Positions 23,478-37,100 of a DNA stretch of 64,000 nucleotides are shown here, one piece after another (within the stretch, counting starts at the first letter, position 1; the number at the start of each line of letters is the position of its first letter). Origin of the DNA: Lampris incognitus. Lineage: Eukaryota > Chordata > Actinopteri > Lampriformes > Lampridae. The position numbers and the translations under genes were made by a program. The DNA lies in assembly GCF_029633865.1 (NCBI RefSeq), contig NC_079211.1, positions 147,242,543 through 147,306,542 of the forward strand. Direction: 5' to 3'. The notes beneath the pieces were generated by a model. It was not told where the DNA came from and searched no databases. It saw only the letters and a program-made list of their open reading frames with translations.

Positions 23478-24683
23478 GCGAAATCAAAGTTTTCAAGTAT
23501 CGAGTTTAATTTTGAAAATCTGCTCACTGACACGTGCTGCTTTTGAAATTAGAATTTTAAATGCGTTGACTTTTTCCCCCTGTTGTTCGATTTCAAAATA
23601 AAAGCACGTCAATTGGGCTCCATAACAAAGTGACAAAACACTCCATTTAGTTTGTCGTGCCTGTAAATTACATTTTTGACTCACACGTTTCATATCACAT
23701 TGTGTTTTTCTAACAAATTAGCAACCGCAAGATCAAAGTTTTCAAGTATCGAATTTAATTTTGAAAATCTGCTCACTGACACGTGCTACTTTTGAAATTA
23801 GAATTTTAAATGTGTTGGCTTTTTCGCCCTGTTGTTCGATTTCAAAATAAAAGCACGTCAATTGGGCTCCTTAACAAAGTGACAAAACACTCCATTTAGT
23901 TTTTCGTGCTGTAAATTACATTTTTGACTCTCACGTTTCAGATCACGTTGTGTTTTTCTAACCACATAGCAACCGCAAAACCAAAAGTTTTCAAGCATCG
24001 AATTTAATTTTGAAAATCTGCTCACTGACACGTGCTACTTTTGAAATTAGAATTTTAAATGCGTTGGCTTTTTCCGCTCCGGTGTCCGTTTTCAAAATAA
24101 AAGCACGCCACTTGGGCTCCATAACAAAGTGACAGTCGCTTCCATTTAGCTTGTCGTGCCGTAAATTGCATTTTTTTGACTCACACGTTTCAGATCATGT
24201 GTTTTTCTAACCACATAGCAACCGCAAAATCAGAAGTTTTCAAGCATCGAATTTAATTTTGAAAATCTGCTCACTGACACGTGCTACTTTTGAAATTAGA
24301 ATTTTAAATATGTTGGCTTTTTCGCCCTGTTCGATTTCAAAATAAAAGCACGTCAATTGGGCTCCATAACAAAGTGACAGAACACTCCATTTAGTTTTTC
24401 GTGCTGTAAATTACATTTTTGACTCACACGTTTCAGATCACGTTGTGTTTTTCTAACAAATTAGCAACCGCAAAATCAAAAGTTTTCAAGCATCGAATTT
24501 AATTTTGAAAATCTGCTCACTGACACGTGCTACTTTTGAAATTAGAATTTTAAATGCGTTGGCTTTTTCCGCTCCTGTGTCCGTTTTCAAAATAAAAGCA
24601 CGCCACTTGGGCTCCATAACAAAGTGACAGTCGCTTCCATTTAGCTTGTCGTGCTGTAAATTGCATTTTTTTGATTCACACGT
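23478..24683. repeat. Five-copy tandem array of a 249-bp unit upstream of hira
   Basis: Units start near 23478, 23727, 23976, 24225 and 24471; the landmark GTTTTCAAG recurs every 246-249 bp. Each unit contains TTTAATTTTGAAAATCTGCT, CAAAATAAAAGCACG and CTTTTGAAATTAGAATTTTA. Units 3 and 5 share private variants (CCGTTTTCAAAATAAAAGC, GACAGTCGCTTCCATTTAG), suggesting block duplication. Confidence 0.95.
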
Positions 24684-25101
24684 TGTCCTTATGCGGAGCG
24701 GAACATTTAATTTCCCGGGTTGCCGTCAGTCATCACGCCAACGCGGCGTTTCCCCCCACAAATCCTAATCGTGTCCTTCACGCCGCGGAACTAACGGAAC
24801 AGGCGCTCCCGCACCCGCTTTCCGGGGGAGTGAAAATGAACCCGGACGCTTCCTGTGTCACCGCCGGTGGTGTCCGGGCTCTGCTGGAGGCTCGGCGACG
24901 CGGGGGGAAATGGAGTTGAATTAAATAAAACAAAGTAAAACGGACGGAGTTTGAGACAAAGGGAGGGAGGGAGGAGGAGGTGGGATTCTCACCCGGCGAT
25001 ATCTGAGCGGAGCGCGGGGAGGAGGAGGAGGAGGAGAAGGAGGAGGAGGTTTCGCCTCGAATCGCCGTTCAACACGCCGACCATAAAAACCGGGTCGGAA
25101 A
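24684..25101 (+). promoter_or_regulatory. hira: CpG-rich promoter and 5' UTR of hira
   Basis: CpG-dense, TATA-less sequence from about 24695 to the start codon, with CCACAAATCC..., CCGCGGAACTAACGG and a purine-rich GGA-repeat (25019-25048) in the presumed 5' UTR. It begins where the tandem array stops. Confidence 0.6.
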
Positions 25102-25138
25102 ATGAAGCTCCTGAAGCCGAGCTGGGTCAACCACAATG
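25102..25138 (+). CDS. hira: hira exon 1
   Basis: [12 protein letters not shown] plus one base; A at -3. Donor GTGAGA. Followed by the longest intron (5.55 kb). Confidence 0.93.
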
Positions 25139-28100
25139 GTGAGAGGGTTTCCGCTGTGCGGGGATCTGCTGGGGCCGAGTTGGGCTCTTGTTGTGCGGGG
25201 GTGGTTTGACTGTTGTGGACTGTGCAGGAATCTACTTTTTGTTTGTGGGGGTGGGGGGGGGTTGACCTTAATGTGCAGGAATCTACTGGTCAAGTTGGGC
25301 TTTAGTTCGGGGCCCGATCAACGCGTTTCGGTGGTTCGACTCCGGTTCGGAACCTTTTCGCCGCACGTCTTCCTCTGCTGCCCAGCCAGGAATAATGCTG
25401 CGAATTCGTCTTCGGTGAAAGTTGGGCTTTTGTAGTTGCTGGGGGGTAAAATCGATGAAGTGATGTGGTGCTGGTTGCCACTTGTGCATGACTTGCCCCC
25501 CCCCCCCCCGCAGGCCTGTGTAGCCTAATCAGCCACACGCACCATTTCACCAGGCTTTCTGATTTTAATTGGAAACTGTTGTGTAATTCGGGTTGTGTTT
25601 GATTTTTTTGATTTTTTGAAACCACAGATTGCATTTCTTTCCCTAACAGTTAGCCAGAGCCAGCTGTGTCTGTCATATTAACCCACTTTTAACTTGCTCT
25701 TTGCTGTTTATCGAGGAAGGCTGCTGTTTGTTAACTTTAACTAATGTTCATGTTAAAGCAAACCAGCTCTTGGGCCAGAGACAACCTGTCACTTGGCGAT
25801 GCAATACAGCATCGGGCCATCTAAGCATTTAAACGTTTTAGGCAATAATTTCAATTTTACTCGTACCTGCAAAGCTTCCTACTTCCTACATTCTCTTGAG
25901 GCAAGGCACATTTATTTGTATAGCACGTTTCAGCATCAATGCAATTCATAGTGCATTACTTAAAACACAAAAGGCATTAAGAAAAGCAAATGAAGGCAAT
26001 AAAAGACATTTCAAATAAATAAAAAGGGTGAAAGTTACAGTGCAGTGTAAGATGATAGTCAGAAGGTTCAATATGTATTTAATCGTTTGCAGAGGCAAAC
26101 AGGGAAGACCTCAGCCTCGATTTAAAAGAACGGAGTTGCAGTGGACCTGCAGTTTTCTGGGAGTTTGTTCCAGATATGTGGCGCATAAAAACTGAAAGCT
26201 GCCTCTCCATGTTTAGTATTGACTTTGGGGGACAGAAAGCAGACCTGCCCCAGATGATCTGAGAGGTCTGGATGGTTCATAGTGTAGCAGAAGATCAGAA
26301 ATGTAGTTTGGCCCTAAACCATTCAGTGCTTTATAAACCAAGAACAGGGTTTTAAAATCAATTCTTTGATGGACAGGAAACCAGTGTTTTACCTCAGAAC
26401 AGGAGTGATGTTCTGGGCGGCATGGTGGCCCTGTGGTTAGCCCTGTCGCCTCACAGAAAGAAGGTCCTGGGTTCGAACCCCGGGGTTGTCCAACATGGAC
26501 AATCATCCCAGGTCGTCCTTTGCGTGGAGTTTGCATGTTCTCCCTGTGTCTGCGGTGGGTTTTCTCCGGGTGCCCCGGTTTCCCCCACCATCAAAAGAAA
26601 CATGCATGTTAGGGTTTATACTCCTGTCTGTGCCCCTGACCAAGGCAATGGGTAAAGAACTGGAGTTGGTCGCTGGGTGCAGCATCACGGTGGCAGCCCA
26701 CTGCTCCTAGCTACACAGATCACAGCTAGGATGGGTTAATTTGCAGTAACAGAATTTCCCCAAGGGGATTAATAAAGGAAACTTAATTTAAAAAAAACTT
26801 AATTTGATCCTCTTTTTTGGTCTTAGTAAGGAGTCGAGCAGCAGCATTCTGAATCAGCTGCAGCTGTTTGATCAATCCTGCTGAGACATGAATCGTTTAA
26901 TTCTTGATATATTTTCCAGGTGATAGGTTGACTTTGTACTTGGCTTAATGTGGCTATATAAATTCAGGTCTGAGTCCATACTACACCAAGATCTGGCCTG
27001 GTTTGTGGTTTTTAACATTACCAATTGTAACTGTGCGCTGACTTTTAATCGTTCTTCCTTGGCTCCAAAGACAGTTACTTCAGTTTTATCTTTTTTTATA
27101 AGAAAATTCTGACACATCCAATCATTGATTTGTTCAACGCACTTGCTTAGTGTTTGTATGGGATTATAATCAAGTCCCCTGGTGATATGGTTATGTTAAT
27201 ATGTGTCATCTGCATAATTAGTTGTTGGGAGTTGAGTTTTGTTGAGTTAACTGTTAACTTCGTTCATTTGCTTTGTTCCTTCTTTCATTTTATATGTAGC
27301 TGCACCCTGTAAATAAATCACTTTTGTTATATAGAAACAGTTTTGAGTCTGCCCCAACATTTTAGCCACTCAGGCCAGGCCTCCCCACAACATATTTTGG
27401 GTCCCCCCCCCCCCGTAGTCTGAAATAGTGGGAACATAGTAGATTGCTTGTTTTATTAGTCACCTGACCATACAGATGTTAAACAGAAGCGGCCCCAGAA
27501 TGGAGTCTTGGGGAATCCCACAGGTCATTTGTTGTACGCTCAGCTTTGTAATTACCTATAGACACAAAGCAGTCCCCGTCCTTTAAGTGGGATTGAAGCC
27601 AGTTTTAGTGTTGTGCCAAAAAGTCCCACCCAGTTTTCCAATCAGTCCAGTGATATGCTGTAGTTGACTGTCAAATGCAGCACTGAGATCCAATAATACC
27701 AGACCTGAGATTCTGCCATTGTCTGTGTTTAAGCGGATGTCATTAAAGACCTTAACAACAGCAGTCTCAGTGCTGTGGTGTGGTGGCCGGAAGACATCAA
27801 AACTGTTGTTTAGTGCCAGAAAATTGTTCAGCTACTGGAAAACAGCTTTTTTAATGATTTTATTTAGAAACATGAGGTTTGATATGGGCGTATAATTGTT
27901 CATTAGTGAAGTGTGTCTTGATTATTCTTTTTTAAGAGTGGCTTGATGACTGCAGTTTTCTGGGCCTGTGGGAAGAGACCTGAGAGAAGAGGTGTGTTGA
28001 CAATTTGTAGACGATCCGAGGACATGCAATTAGAAACCTTTTTGAAAAAGTCTCTTGCAGAATATCAGGGCAGCAGGAGGAGGATTTCAGATGTATAATG

Positions 28101-31100
28101 TCCTCCAACTTTTTTATGGTTGATGGGATCAAATTGTGTCATGCTAATTTGAATTGATTGTAGGTGGACACAGGGACAACACGTGCCCTGTACCGAGTAC
28201 GGAGGCACTGACTGCCAGTCTGATTTTCTGAATTTTGTCATTGAAGAAGGAGGCAAATTCATTGCAGGCCCTGGTAGATAGAAATTCAGAGGCTGCTGCC
28301 ACAGCGCGGTTTGTTAGCCCATCAACAGTAGCAAACAAGGCACATACGTTATTTATTTGATTTTGTTTTTTTGGCAGTGATGTCAGAGGAGTAGGACCGC
28401 CTTGCATTTTTCAGTTCCAAATGATAAATGCGCAGTCTCTCTTTGTAGATGTCATAATGAAAAGTAAGATTTGTTTTCCGCCAGCTGCGTTCAGCTTTAC
28501 GACGCTCTTGTTTATTATTCTGACCAGCGTGGCACATCTCCATGGAGATCTTGTCTTACCAGAGACTTAAGAGCAGTCGCTGGTTTGTTCATTTGACTTG
28601 CAGGATTATATCTGATGTCTTCATGGTGCTACTTAAAAAAAAAAAAAAAACATGAACAGACAAATTACATCCTCTTGAGTTGCACTGTGAAATGTAGTCA
28701 GTGTTGCAGAAGGCCTTATGGATTTTTCCACCTAAAACTGATGTCACTGTTTAAGTGCCATGGTTACTTTTTCTCTCTTTTTTTAATTTACATTTATCAG
28801 GTGCAGTTACACAGTACAGTTCAAATACACAACACATACATAGTAGTTTTACCAAGCAGTCCATGGATATTGGCATCCTCTCAATGTCCATATATTGTTC
28901 CCATTCTCAACAAAGAAAAAGGAAACAGGAATAAGTAGTGTTATTATTTGACCATGAACACAGATAACAGGTAAATAAATATACATTATATAAGAAAAAA
29001 AAGACACATGATGTTCACATTTAAATGAGGAGAAAAGAGATCCAGAAGAATTCTGTCACTAAGTCTGATTTCAGATCAGTTGAGAAAATATGAAATAATT
29101 GGGGACCACTTAGTCAAAAATATGTGTTTTTAATTGTAATCCATGTAATGAATATCCTTATCCTGCTCCCTCTGTTGTGTTAGCGTGGAGGGGGGGGGGC
29201 GTCCTCAGCCAGGACACTGATCATCTTCTTAGCAGTTAGACGAAGGACCCTCAATAGTGATGTGTGATTTTTGTCTTCTGCATCTTCTGGTAATAGTCCT
29301 AATAAATAGCAAGATGGTTGTAAGGGCAGTTCTATATCTGAACATTTTTTAATTTCATTTTGTATATTTTGCCAATATTCTGATAGTTTTGGACGGTCCC
29401 AAAATATGTGTGTATGGTCTCCTATCAGGCCACAGCCCCTCCAGCACTGATCCGAGGTGACACCAAATTTTGATATGACAAGAGGGGTCCTGAAAAATCT
29501 CATCTTAACTTTCCAGTCAGATTCTTTCCAAATGGGGCCATTTGTTATTTTATGTCCCTCTCTGCATGATAATTCCCAGTTTTTATCTGATATTATGGTG
29601 TTCATCTCCGATTCCTGTTTTTCCTTGATATCCAGACTGCTATCCATTAACTCGTCTTGTAATAGCCTATGTATGTGCGATATAATCTTCTTTTTAATCT
29701 ACTCATATATTTTCGTAATGTGTGTGTGTGTGTGTGTGTGGTGTTAGTTAGTGTAGATAGCGGGACCGAAAACTAAAGCATTTATGATCCTAATTCTTTT
29801 TGGAGGTGGTAGGTATTGTCTCAGAGAGTAAGGGAAAAATCCCAGAAAATTAAAATTATGCATAAATATGCAAAATATGCGTTTTTCTAAAAATGGCTAA
29901 AAACCACCTTTCTCGGCATTTCAGATGATTCTGAGCATCTCTGATTTTTTCACCTATATAAAAAAAAATTCTGGGACTTAGAAATGTTTTGGCATTATGC
30001 AAAATATATGCATTTTTGCAAAAATGCACTTATGATCCTATTTTTTTGGAGGTGGTAGGTATTGTTCCAGAGAGGACCAGAAAATAGAAAATTAAAATAA
30101 TTATAATAATTATGCATAATTATGCAAAATATGCATTTTCTAAAAATAGCTAAAAACCACTTTTCTCAGCATTTCAGATGATTCTGAGCATTTGGGGGAG
30201 GGAGTTGGAGTGGGAGGGGGGTTAGGGGCAGGGGGAAGGCGGTTAGCTGGCAGGATGAAGAGGAGGGAGATTTAGACGGGTGGATAACCAAACCGCTACA
30301 TTGTAGCAGGGTTCTTCTAGTAGTTAACATAAAGAAATGTTCTATATTGGATGGTGGAGTACATAGTTTATTCCAGGGGTGGCTAACCATGTGCCATGGA
30401 GAGCCATGTGTATGCAGGTTTTCATTCCAGCCGGACTCCACACATGGCTCTCCATAGCACATGGTTAGCCACCGCTGCTCTAGATATTGACATAGGGAGT
30501 CTCAACTTCTTTCTCACATTTGACCATATTTTAAAAGTGGATGACTTTTTTCTCTTTCTAATTATCTTTCATCGCACCATCAAACTAATCCCACAAATGT
30601 CTGATACAGATGCGTACAGAGCAATATTATTCATGTTAAGGTGAGGAATACATTTTATTTTTTCCTTTTGTTTATTTCTTTTTTCTAGGTAAGCCAATAT
30701 TTTCAGTGGACATCCACCCAGATGGGACGAAGTTTGCTACTGGCGGGCAGGGTAAGCTTGACACAAACACACCAGCTCAGAAAAATGCTTTAGGTTTATT
30801 GTCAAAGAAGGTTGAATCGGTTCATCTGGACACAACGTTTACTGACGGATACGTTTCATCACTCATCTAAGGGCCCTGGCAACCGTCGGCCAATGTCGGG
30901 CCGTCGGTGAGCGTCTGTGACCCTAGTTTTTGCGGTGTGTCCCGTACCGTCGGCACCAGTCGGACCCCTGTCGGCAGCTTTTCGGCCGATTCAGCATGTT
31001 GAATTGGTGGAGCCCATCAGTGAGAGCAATCACTCTGATTGGCTGTGCAGAACATACATGCTAGCTGGCCATTGACTGTAGTCTTTGTGGTGTGTTCAAG

Positions 31101-34100
31101 TGCTACTTTTTGACCCAGACAGCAGCCAATGTGAGGCAACGCAACAGTCGGCCTTCGTCGCTGCTAGTCGGTTTGGTGTGTCTGGGCTCTAAGCGACATC
31201 TTCAGTCTCACCTGACGGCAGGTGTCCCCACCCTTATCAACAACACAGTGGCATAACAACCAAAACCAACGACCAGTTTCATATGAAGTATGGGCGTGAC
31301 CGTTAACTAGAGCTTCAACAGCCATGTGTACTATTCACAGAGGATTTGAGAACCTTTGCAATCACAGCGTTGTAAGATGGCGTTCATCTCGAGTACATCT
31401 GTCACCATCTTAAAATGCTGTGATTGGATTGCAAAGGTTCCCAAATCCTCTGTGAATAGTACACATGGCCGTTGAAGCTCTAGTTAACGGTCATGCCCAT
31501 ATTTGCATATTTAACTGGTCGTTGGTATCACATTCAGATTCAGACTTTATTTATCGCAGAAGGGCAATTCAGTTTTACAATCTACCCAGACCATACACAA
31601 ACTCACAGACAAGTGGCAATCATCAGTATGTCAGAGACAACAGACAGATCAGTACATGGGCAAGAGATGCACACCGTTGCCCTCGTGTGGCCTTGCATGC
31701 AGACTCACGTGAGGAGCAGGCGAAGGGTAAAAATTCACATAGGTTAAAAGAATACAATAAATAAGTAATTGAAGCATCCTAAGATGCATTGCACGTTACA
31801 TTCAATGAACGTACAGGCCCACAAGCCATGTGAAAAACAAACAAGGTGTAAACCAACTGTTGTGGTTTAAAACAATATAAAGCGTTCATTTAAAATGACC
31901 ACTCCCAGCATTTAACAGCCTGATAGAAGAAGGAATGTGGGACTTAGTATAGCGATTCGTTTCCCTTGGGGGCGCTCTATAGCGCCGGCCTGAGGGCATT
32001 ACAGTGATTTTACTGGACAGGACGCGGTCAGATTGGCTAATAATTCCTTAGGCAATCTGACCACGTCCTGGTTTCGGTTATTATGCCCCTGTGTTGCTTA
32101 TAAGGGTGGGGAAAAGTGCAGTCAGCTGAGACTGAAGAGGTCACTTAGATGAGAGAAGAAACGTATCTGTCAGTAAACGTTGTGTCCAGATGAACTGATT
32201 CAACCTTCTTTCATATTCATACCTGGGTTATTGAGCATGCATCAAGACGTTTACTGTTTTTGGGTTCTCACTGATACACTGTGTATGCAATCACAGATGT
32301 GAATGATGTATGTAATGAGGTGCAAATGGAAAATTGCTCATCGGTCCCATTCAGGCTGTGTGATTTTTAAATTTATTTCTGATTTTCCCTTTTTCTCACA
32401 ATTTAGTGGCCAATCAATCCCTATTTTATTTCAAACACCCACCCTCGTACTGCATGCGTTCGCCAACTGCATCTCTCCGGCCTGCAGTCTCGAAGGAGAC
32501 GCCTCGCCACTTCCGTGACAAGGCGAATCCAGGCCGAACCACTGCTTTTTCCGACACACACAGGGACGCATTCATGTGAGGAACACAAGCCGACTCTGCC
32601 CCCCTCCCGAAGACAGTGTTGCCAATGATTGCTGCTTCATCGAGTCCGGCCATAGTCGGATCTGACGAGACCGGAGCGCGAACCCCGGACCCCAGTGGGC
32701 AACTGCATCGACACAAAGCCGATGCTTAGACCGCTACACCACCGCGGACTCCGGGCTGTGTGATTTTTAAAGCTGCTATGAGGAGTTTGGGATTTTTGTT
32801 GACTTTGTTGCCCCCCCTGTGGGCACAAGCGGAAATGCTTCACAGAAGAACAATTTCATTTCGCATAAGTCAAGTCAAGTCAGTTTTATCTGTATCGCCC
32901 AATATCACAAATTACAAATTTGTCTCAAGGGGCTTTACAGCAACACAACATCCTGTCCTTAGACCCTCGCATCGGATAAGAACAACTCCCCCCAAAAAAA
33001 CCCTTTAAGCGTTCCCTCTTGTCACAAAGATCTACATTCATCCTCTGGTAGCCTGCATATTTGTTTTAAGAAAGATATATGTATATATATAATCCAGCGA
33101 TTCAAGTAAATTCTTTATGAGACAGAACAAGCCTGTTTCAGCTGCCAATGTGGTTAAACCACATTGGCAGCTGATGAATGCATAATGCACAAAACAAGCT
33201 TGTTCTGCTATGTGTTAAAGTTTTTTTTCCGACATCTATCTTAATATATATACTATGGGTGGCGCGGTGCCGCAGTGATTAGCGCGGTGGCCTCACTGTA
33301 AGAAGGTCCTCGGTTCAAACCCTGGGGTTGTCCCATCCCGGGTCGTCCTCTGTGCGGAGTTTGCATGTTCTCCCCGTATCTGCGTGGGTTCCCTCCGGGG
33401 GCTCCGGTTTCCTCCCACAGTCCAAAGACATGTAGGTCAGGTGAATCGGCCATACTAAATTGTCCCTAGGTGTGAATATGTCAGCCCTGGGGTGGATTGG
33501 TGGCCTGTCCAGGGTGTCTCCCCATTCCCGCCTGCTGCCCAGTGACTGCTGGGAATAGGCTCCAGCATCCCGCGACCCCGATTGGGATAAGCAGCTTGGA
33601 TAATGGATGGATGGAATGGATGGGTTCTCACTGGTACCATCGACACCATGATCGTCTCATTGTCCATGAAATGTGTACTGGTCCTGGACTGGGATTTGTG
33701 TGGGGATTTAGCGGTTAAGTTTTTGAGAAATACTTTGCCCATTGTTTAACCTGGAAAGATTATTACCAGGATTCATCATAGGAAGCAGTATTAAACAGGA
33801 TGATGATGAAGTTTTTTAGGCACCTTAGGGGAAGCCACGTGTTCCCTGGATAGGCTGAGCTTGAACCCCACCTTCCACCTAGTTTACTACGCAAAGATCT
33901 CTAGACTGTATCATATCTGAGTAAAAAGAAAGGTCTTGATATGTCAAACACTGATGATTTTTTGGTGTTTTTCTTCTCAGGAGAGGATTCTGGTAAGGTG
34001 ATGATCTGGAATATGGCACCTGTCCTTAGAGAGGAGGATGAGAAAAATGAAAACATTCCCAAGATGCTTTGCCAGATGGACAATCACCTCGGTAATCCGA

Positions 34101-37100
34101 ACACTTTTGAATTGATTGAAGGCTTTTAATCCTGTTGTGTTAAACGTAAGGAAGTTCGGGTGATTTGTTGTACCCATAACCCAGAAGACTTAACACGCAA
34201 ACAAATGTCTGTTTTGTTGCTTTTTATCACCAGTGCATTTCAGACGATGGCTGATTCACAAATATACAAATCATGAACACATCAGTGGTATTTGGTAGGA
34301 CTTTGCCAGGAAAAATGGCAGGGTGCATACCAGAGGAGGGTTGAATCACTTCATCTTGACACAACGTTTACTGACAGATACATGTCATCACTCATCTAAG
34401 TGACCGCTGACTGCAGGTTCCCCACCCTTATAAACGATACGGGGCGTCCGGGTAGCATAGCCGTCTATTCCGTTGCCTACCAACATGGGGAAGGCGGTTC
34501 GAATCCCCGTGTTACCTCCGGCTTGGTCGGGCGTCCCTACAGACACAATCGGCTGTGTCTGTGGGTGGGAAGCCGGATGTGGGTATGTGTCCTGGTCGCT
34601 GTACTAGCACCTCCTCTGGTCAGTTGGGGCGCCTGTTCTTGGGGAGGGGGAACCGGGGGAAATAGTGTGATCCTCCCACATGCTACGTCCCCCTGGGGAA
34701 ACTCCTCACTGTCAGGTGAAAAGAAGCGGCTGGTGACTCCACATGTATGGGAGGAGGTATGTGGTAGTCTGCAGCCGTCCCCGGCTCAGCAGAGGGGGTG
34801 GAGCAGAGACCGGGACGGCTCGGAAGAGTGGGGTAACTGGCCAAGTACAATTGAGGAGAAAAGGGGGGGGGGGAAGAAACTATTGAAATGAGATAAAATA
34901 ATAGAAATTGAAGTAACTATGGTGTCCCGATGATCCGGGATTTGAACAGACGGGTGATGAAATGGAACGAGCGTGAAACAGGGTGAGGCTGAGACAGACG
35001 GTCCATGCACAGGCAGCATTTTGTTATTGAGTAAAAGTTAAGCAAAGAAGCTTTATTTAACCCTTCAATATAACATGAAGTACAGGGAGGTGGTATACAC
35101 TTTTTTATGAACAATTCATGGTGCACTGACTGACTGACTGACTGGAGTATTTCTCTCTAACGTGTGATCACTGTGCAACAAACAAGACAAACTTCATCTA
35201 CTGGTGGGGAAGAATAGAGACTTCTCTTCATCTTGTGTTTTGTGCTTTTTGGAAATTTGACTGTTTGGCTCAATACCGGCGCCCTGGTGGCTCACCTGGT
35301 AGAGCGCGTACCACATGAGGCTGAGTCCTTACCGCGGTGGCCTGGGTTCGAATCCGGTTCAGGCCCTTTAGGGGCGGCACGGTGGCGCAGCGGTTAGCGC
35401 GGTCGCCTCACAGCAAGAAGGTCCTGGGTTCGAACCCCCGCGGTAGTCCAACCTTGGGGGTCGTCCCGGGTCGTCCTCTGTGTGGAGTTTGCATGTTCTG
35501 CCTGTGTCTGCATGGGGTTCCTCCGGGGGCTCCGGTTTCCTCCCACAGTCCGAAGACATGAATCAGCCATACTAAATTGTCCCTAGGTGTGAATGTGTTG
35601 GCCCTGTGATGGTCTGGCGGCCTGTCCAGGGTGTCTCCCCCCCCTGCCACCCAGTGACTGCTGGGATAGGCTCCAGCATCCCCACGACCCCAGTGGGATA
35701 AGTGGTTTGGATATTGGATGGCTTGATAACATGAAGTACTGGAGAACCCGTGGGTAAAATAGCAGATAAAGCAACATAAAGGCAGACCCTGGCTGCAGAG
35801 CCGACTGAAGACTCAGCGAAGTCCAGGAACCAGATTCGTGATATAAGTCATGTGATTTGCTAAAGCTGTTGATTCTCTGCAGCGTGCGTAAACTGTGTAC
35901 GCTGGTCAAACAACGGCTTGTACCTGGCGTCAGGAGGAGACGACAAACTGGTCATGGTGTGGAGGAGAGCCGCGTATGTAACACACACACACACATGCAC
36001 GCATGCACACACACACAGTATAAACGGTTATTGAGATACTGACCCTTAATTAGTTCCCCCAATTATGAGTCTCTTGTATTTCCCTGAATCTGTTGTACTG
36101 TAAGATTGAACTTCAGATGCATCCGGGTAGTGTGGTGGTCTATTCTGTTGCCTACCAACACGGGGATCGCCGGTTCGAATCCCCGTGTTACCTCCGGCTT
36201 GGTCAGGCGTCTCTACAGACACAATTGGCCGTGTCTGCAGGTGGGAAGCCGGATGTGGGTATGTGTCCTGGTCGCTGCAATAGCGCCTCCTCTGGTTGGT
36301 TGGGGTGCCTGTTCGGGGGGGAGGGGAGCTGGAGGTAATAGCGTGATCCTCCCACGCGCTACGTCCCCCTGGTGAAACTCCTCACTGTCAGGTGAAAAGA
36401 AGCGGCTGGTGACTCCACATGTATGGGAGGAGGCATGTGGTAGTCTACAGCCCTCCCCGGATCGGCAGGGGTGTGAAGCAGCAACCGGAACGACTCGGAA
36501 GAGTGGGGCAATTGGCCGAGTACAACTGAGGAGAAAAGGGGGGGGGGGATCCAAAAAATAAAAAGTCCCATCAAAAAGGGCTCAAGAAAGAAAGAAAGTT
36601 TTAGAATAAAAATCAAAATTTTCAATTTTGGAAATTAGAAGGTATTATGTGTGATAGTAAAGCTTTCTCACATCATAACATGACCACTTGATATTAGCAG
36701 GGATAGTGGAGTTGTAGTGTAGTAAATAACTCGCCGGTTTGTTTCTGTATGTGCATGTGTCCTGTGCAGGTTTATTGGTCCCAGCACAGTTTTTGGTTCC
36801 AGCAGTAAACTGGCCAATGTGGAGCAGTGGAGATGTGTTACCATTCTGAGAAACCATACTGGAGGTACAGTACACACACACACACACACACACACTCATA
36901 CACACACATTTTGCAAACATATACAAAAATAGCACGAAAATACATACACACACTTAAGTACACACACGAACATGTAATGTACATGCAGAGACACCAACAC
37001 ACAAAGCATGCTTACTTCTTCACAGTGTATACATGCATACATACATGATTATGCATGCTCATCAAATTTAAATGCATGTACATCCAAACAGAGATTGGAC

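Larger units (their letters stand above)
30804..32211. mobile_element. Foldback DNA element with nested insertions (intron 2)
   Basis: Ends AAAGAAGGTTGAATC...GTTCATCTGGACACAACG and inverse at 32140-32211. Inner arms at about 31282-31380 and 31404-31505 pair again around a 23-bp loop. The left arm is interrupted by a Harbinger-like MITE (30871-31189), the right arm by a retroelement-like insert (31527-32070). Confidence 0.82.

Noticed and set aside
35277-35372. tRNA gene
   Set aside because: Box A and B are present, but the acceptor and anticodon stems do not pair convincingly and the same sequence occurs at 60905 with a SINE tail.
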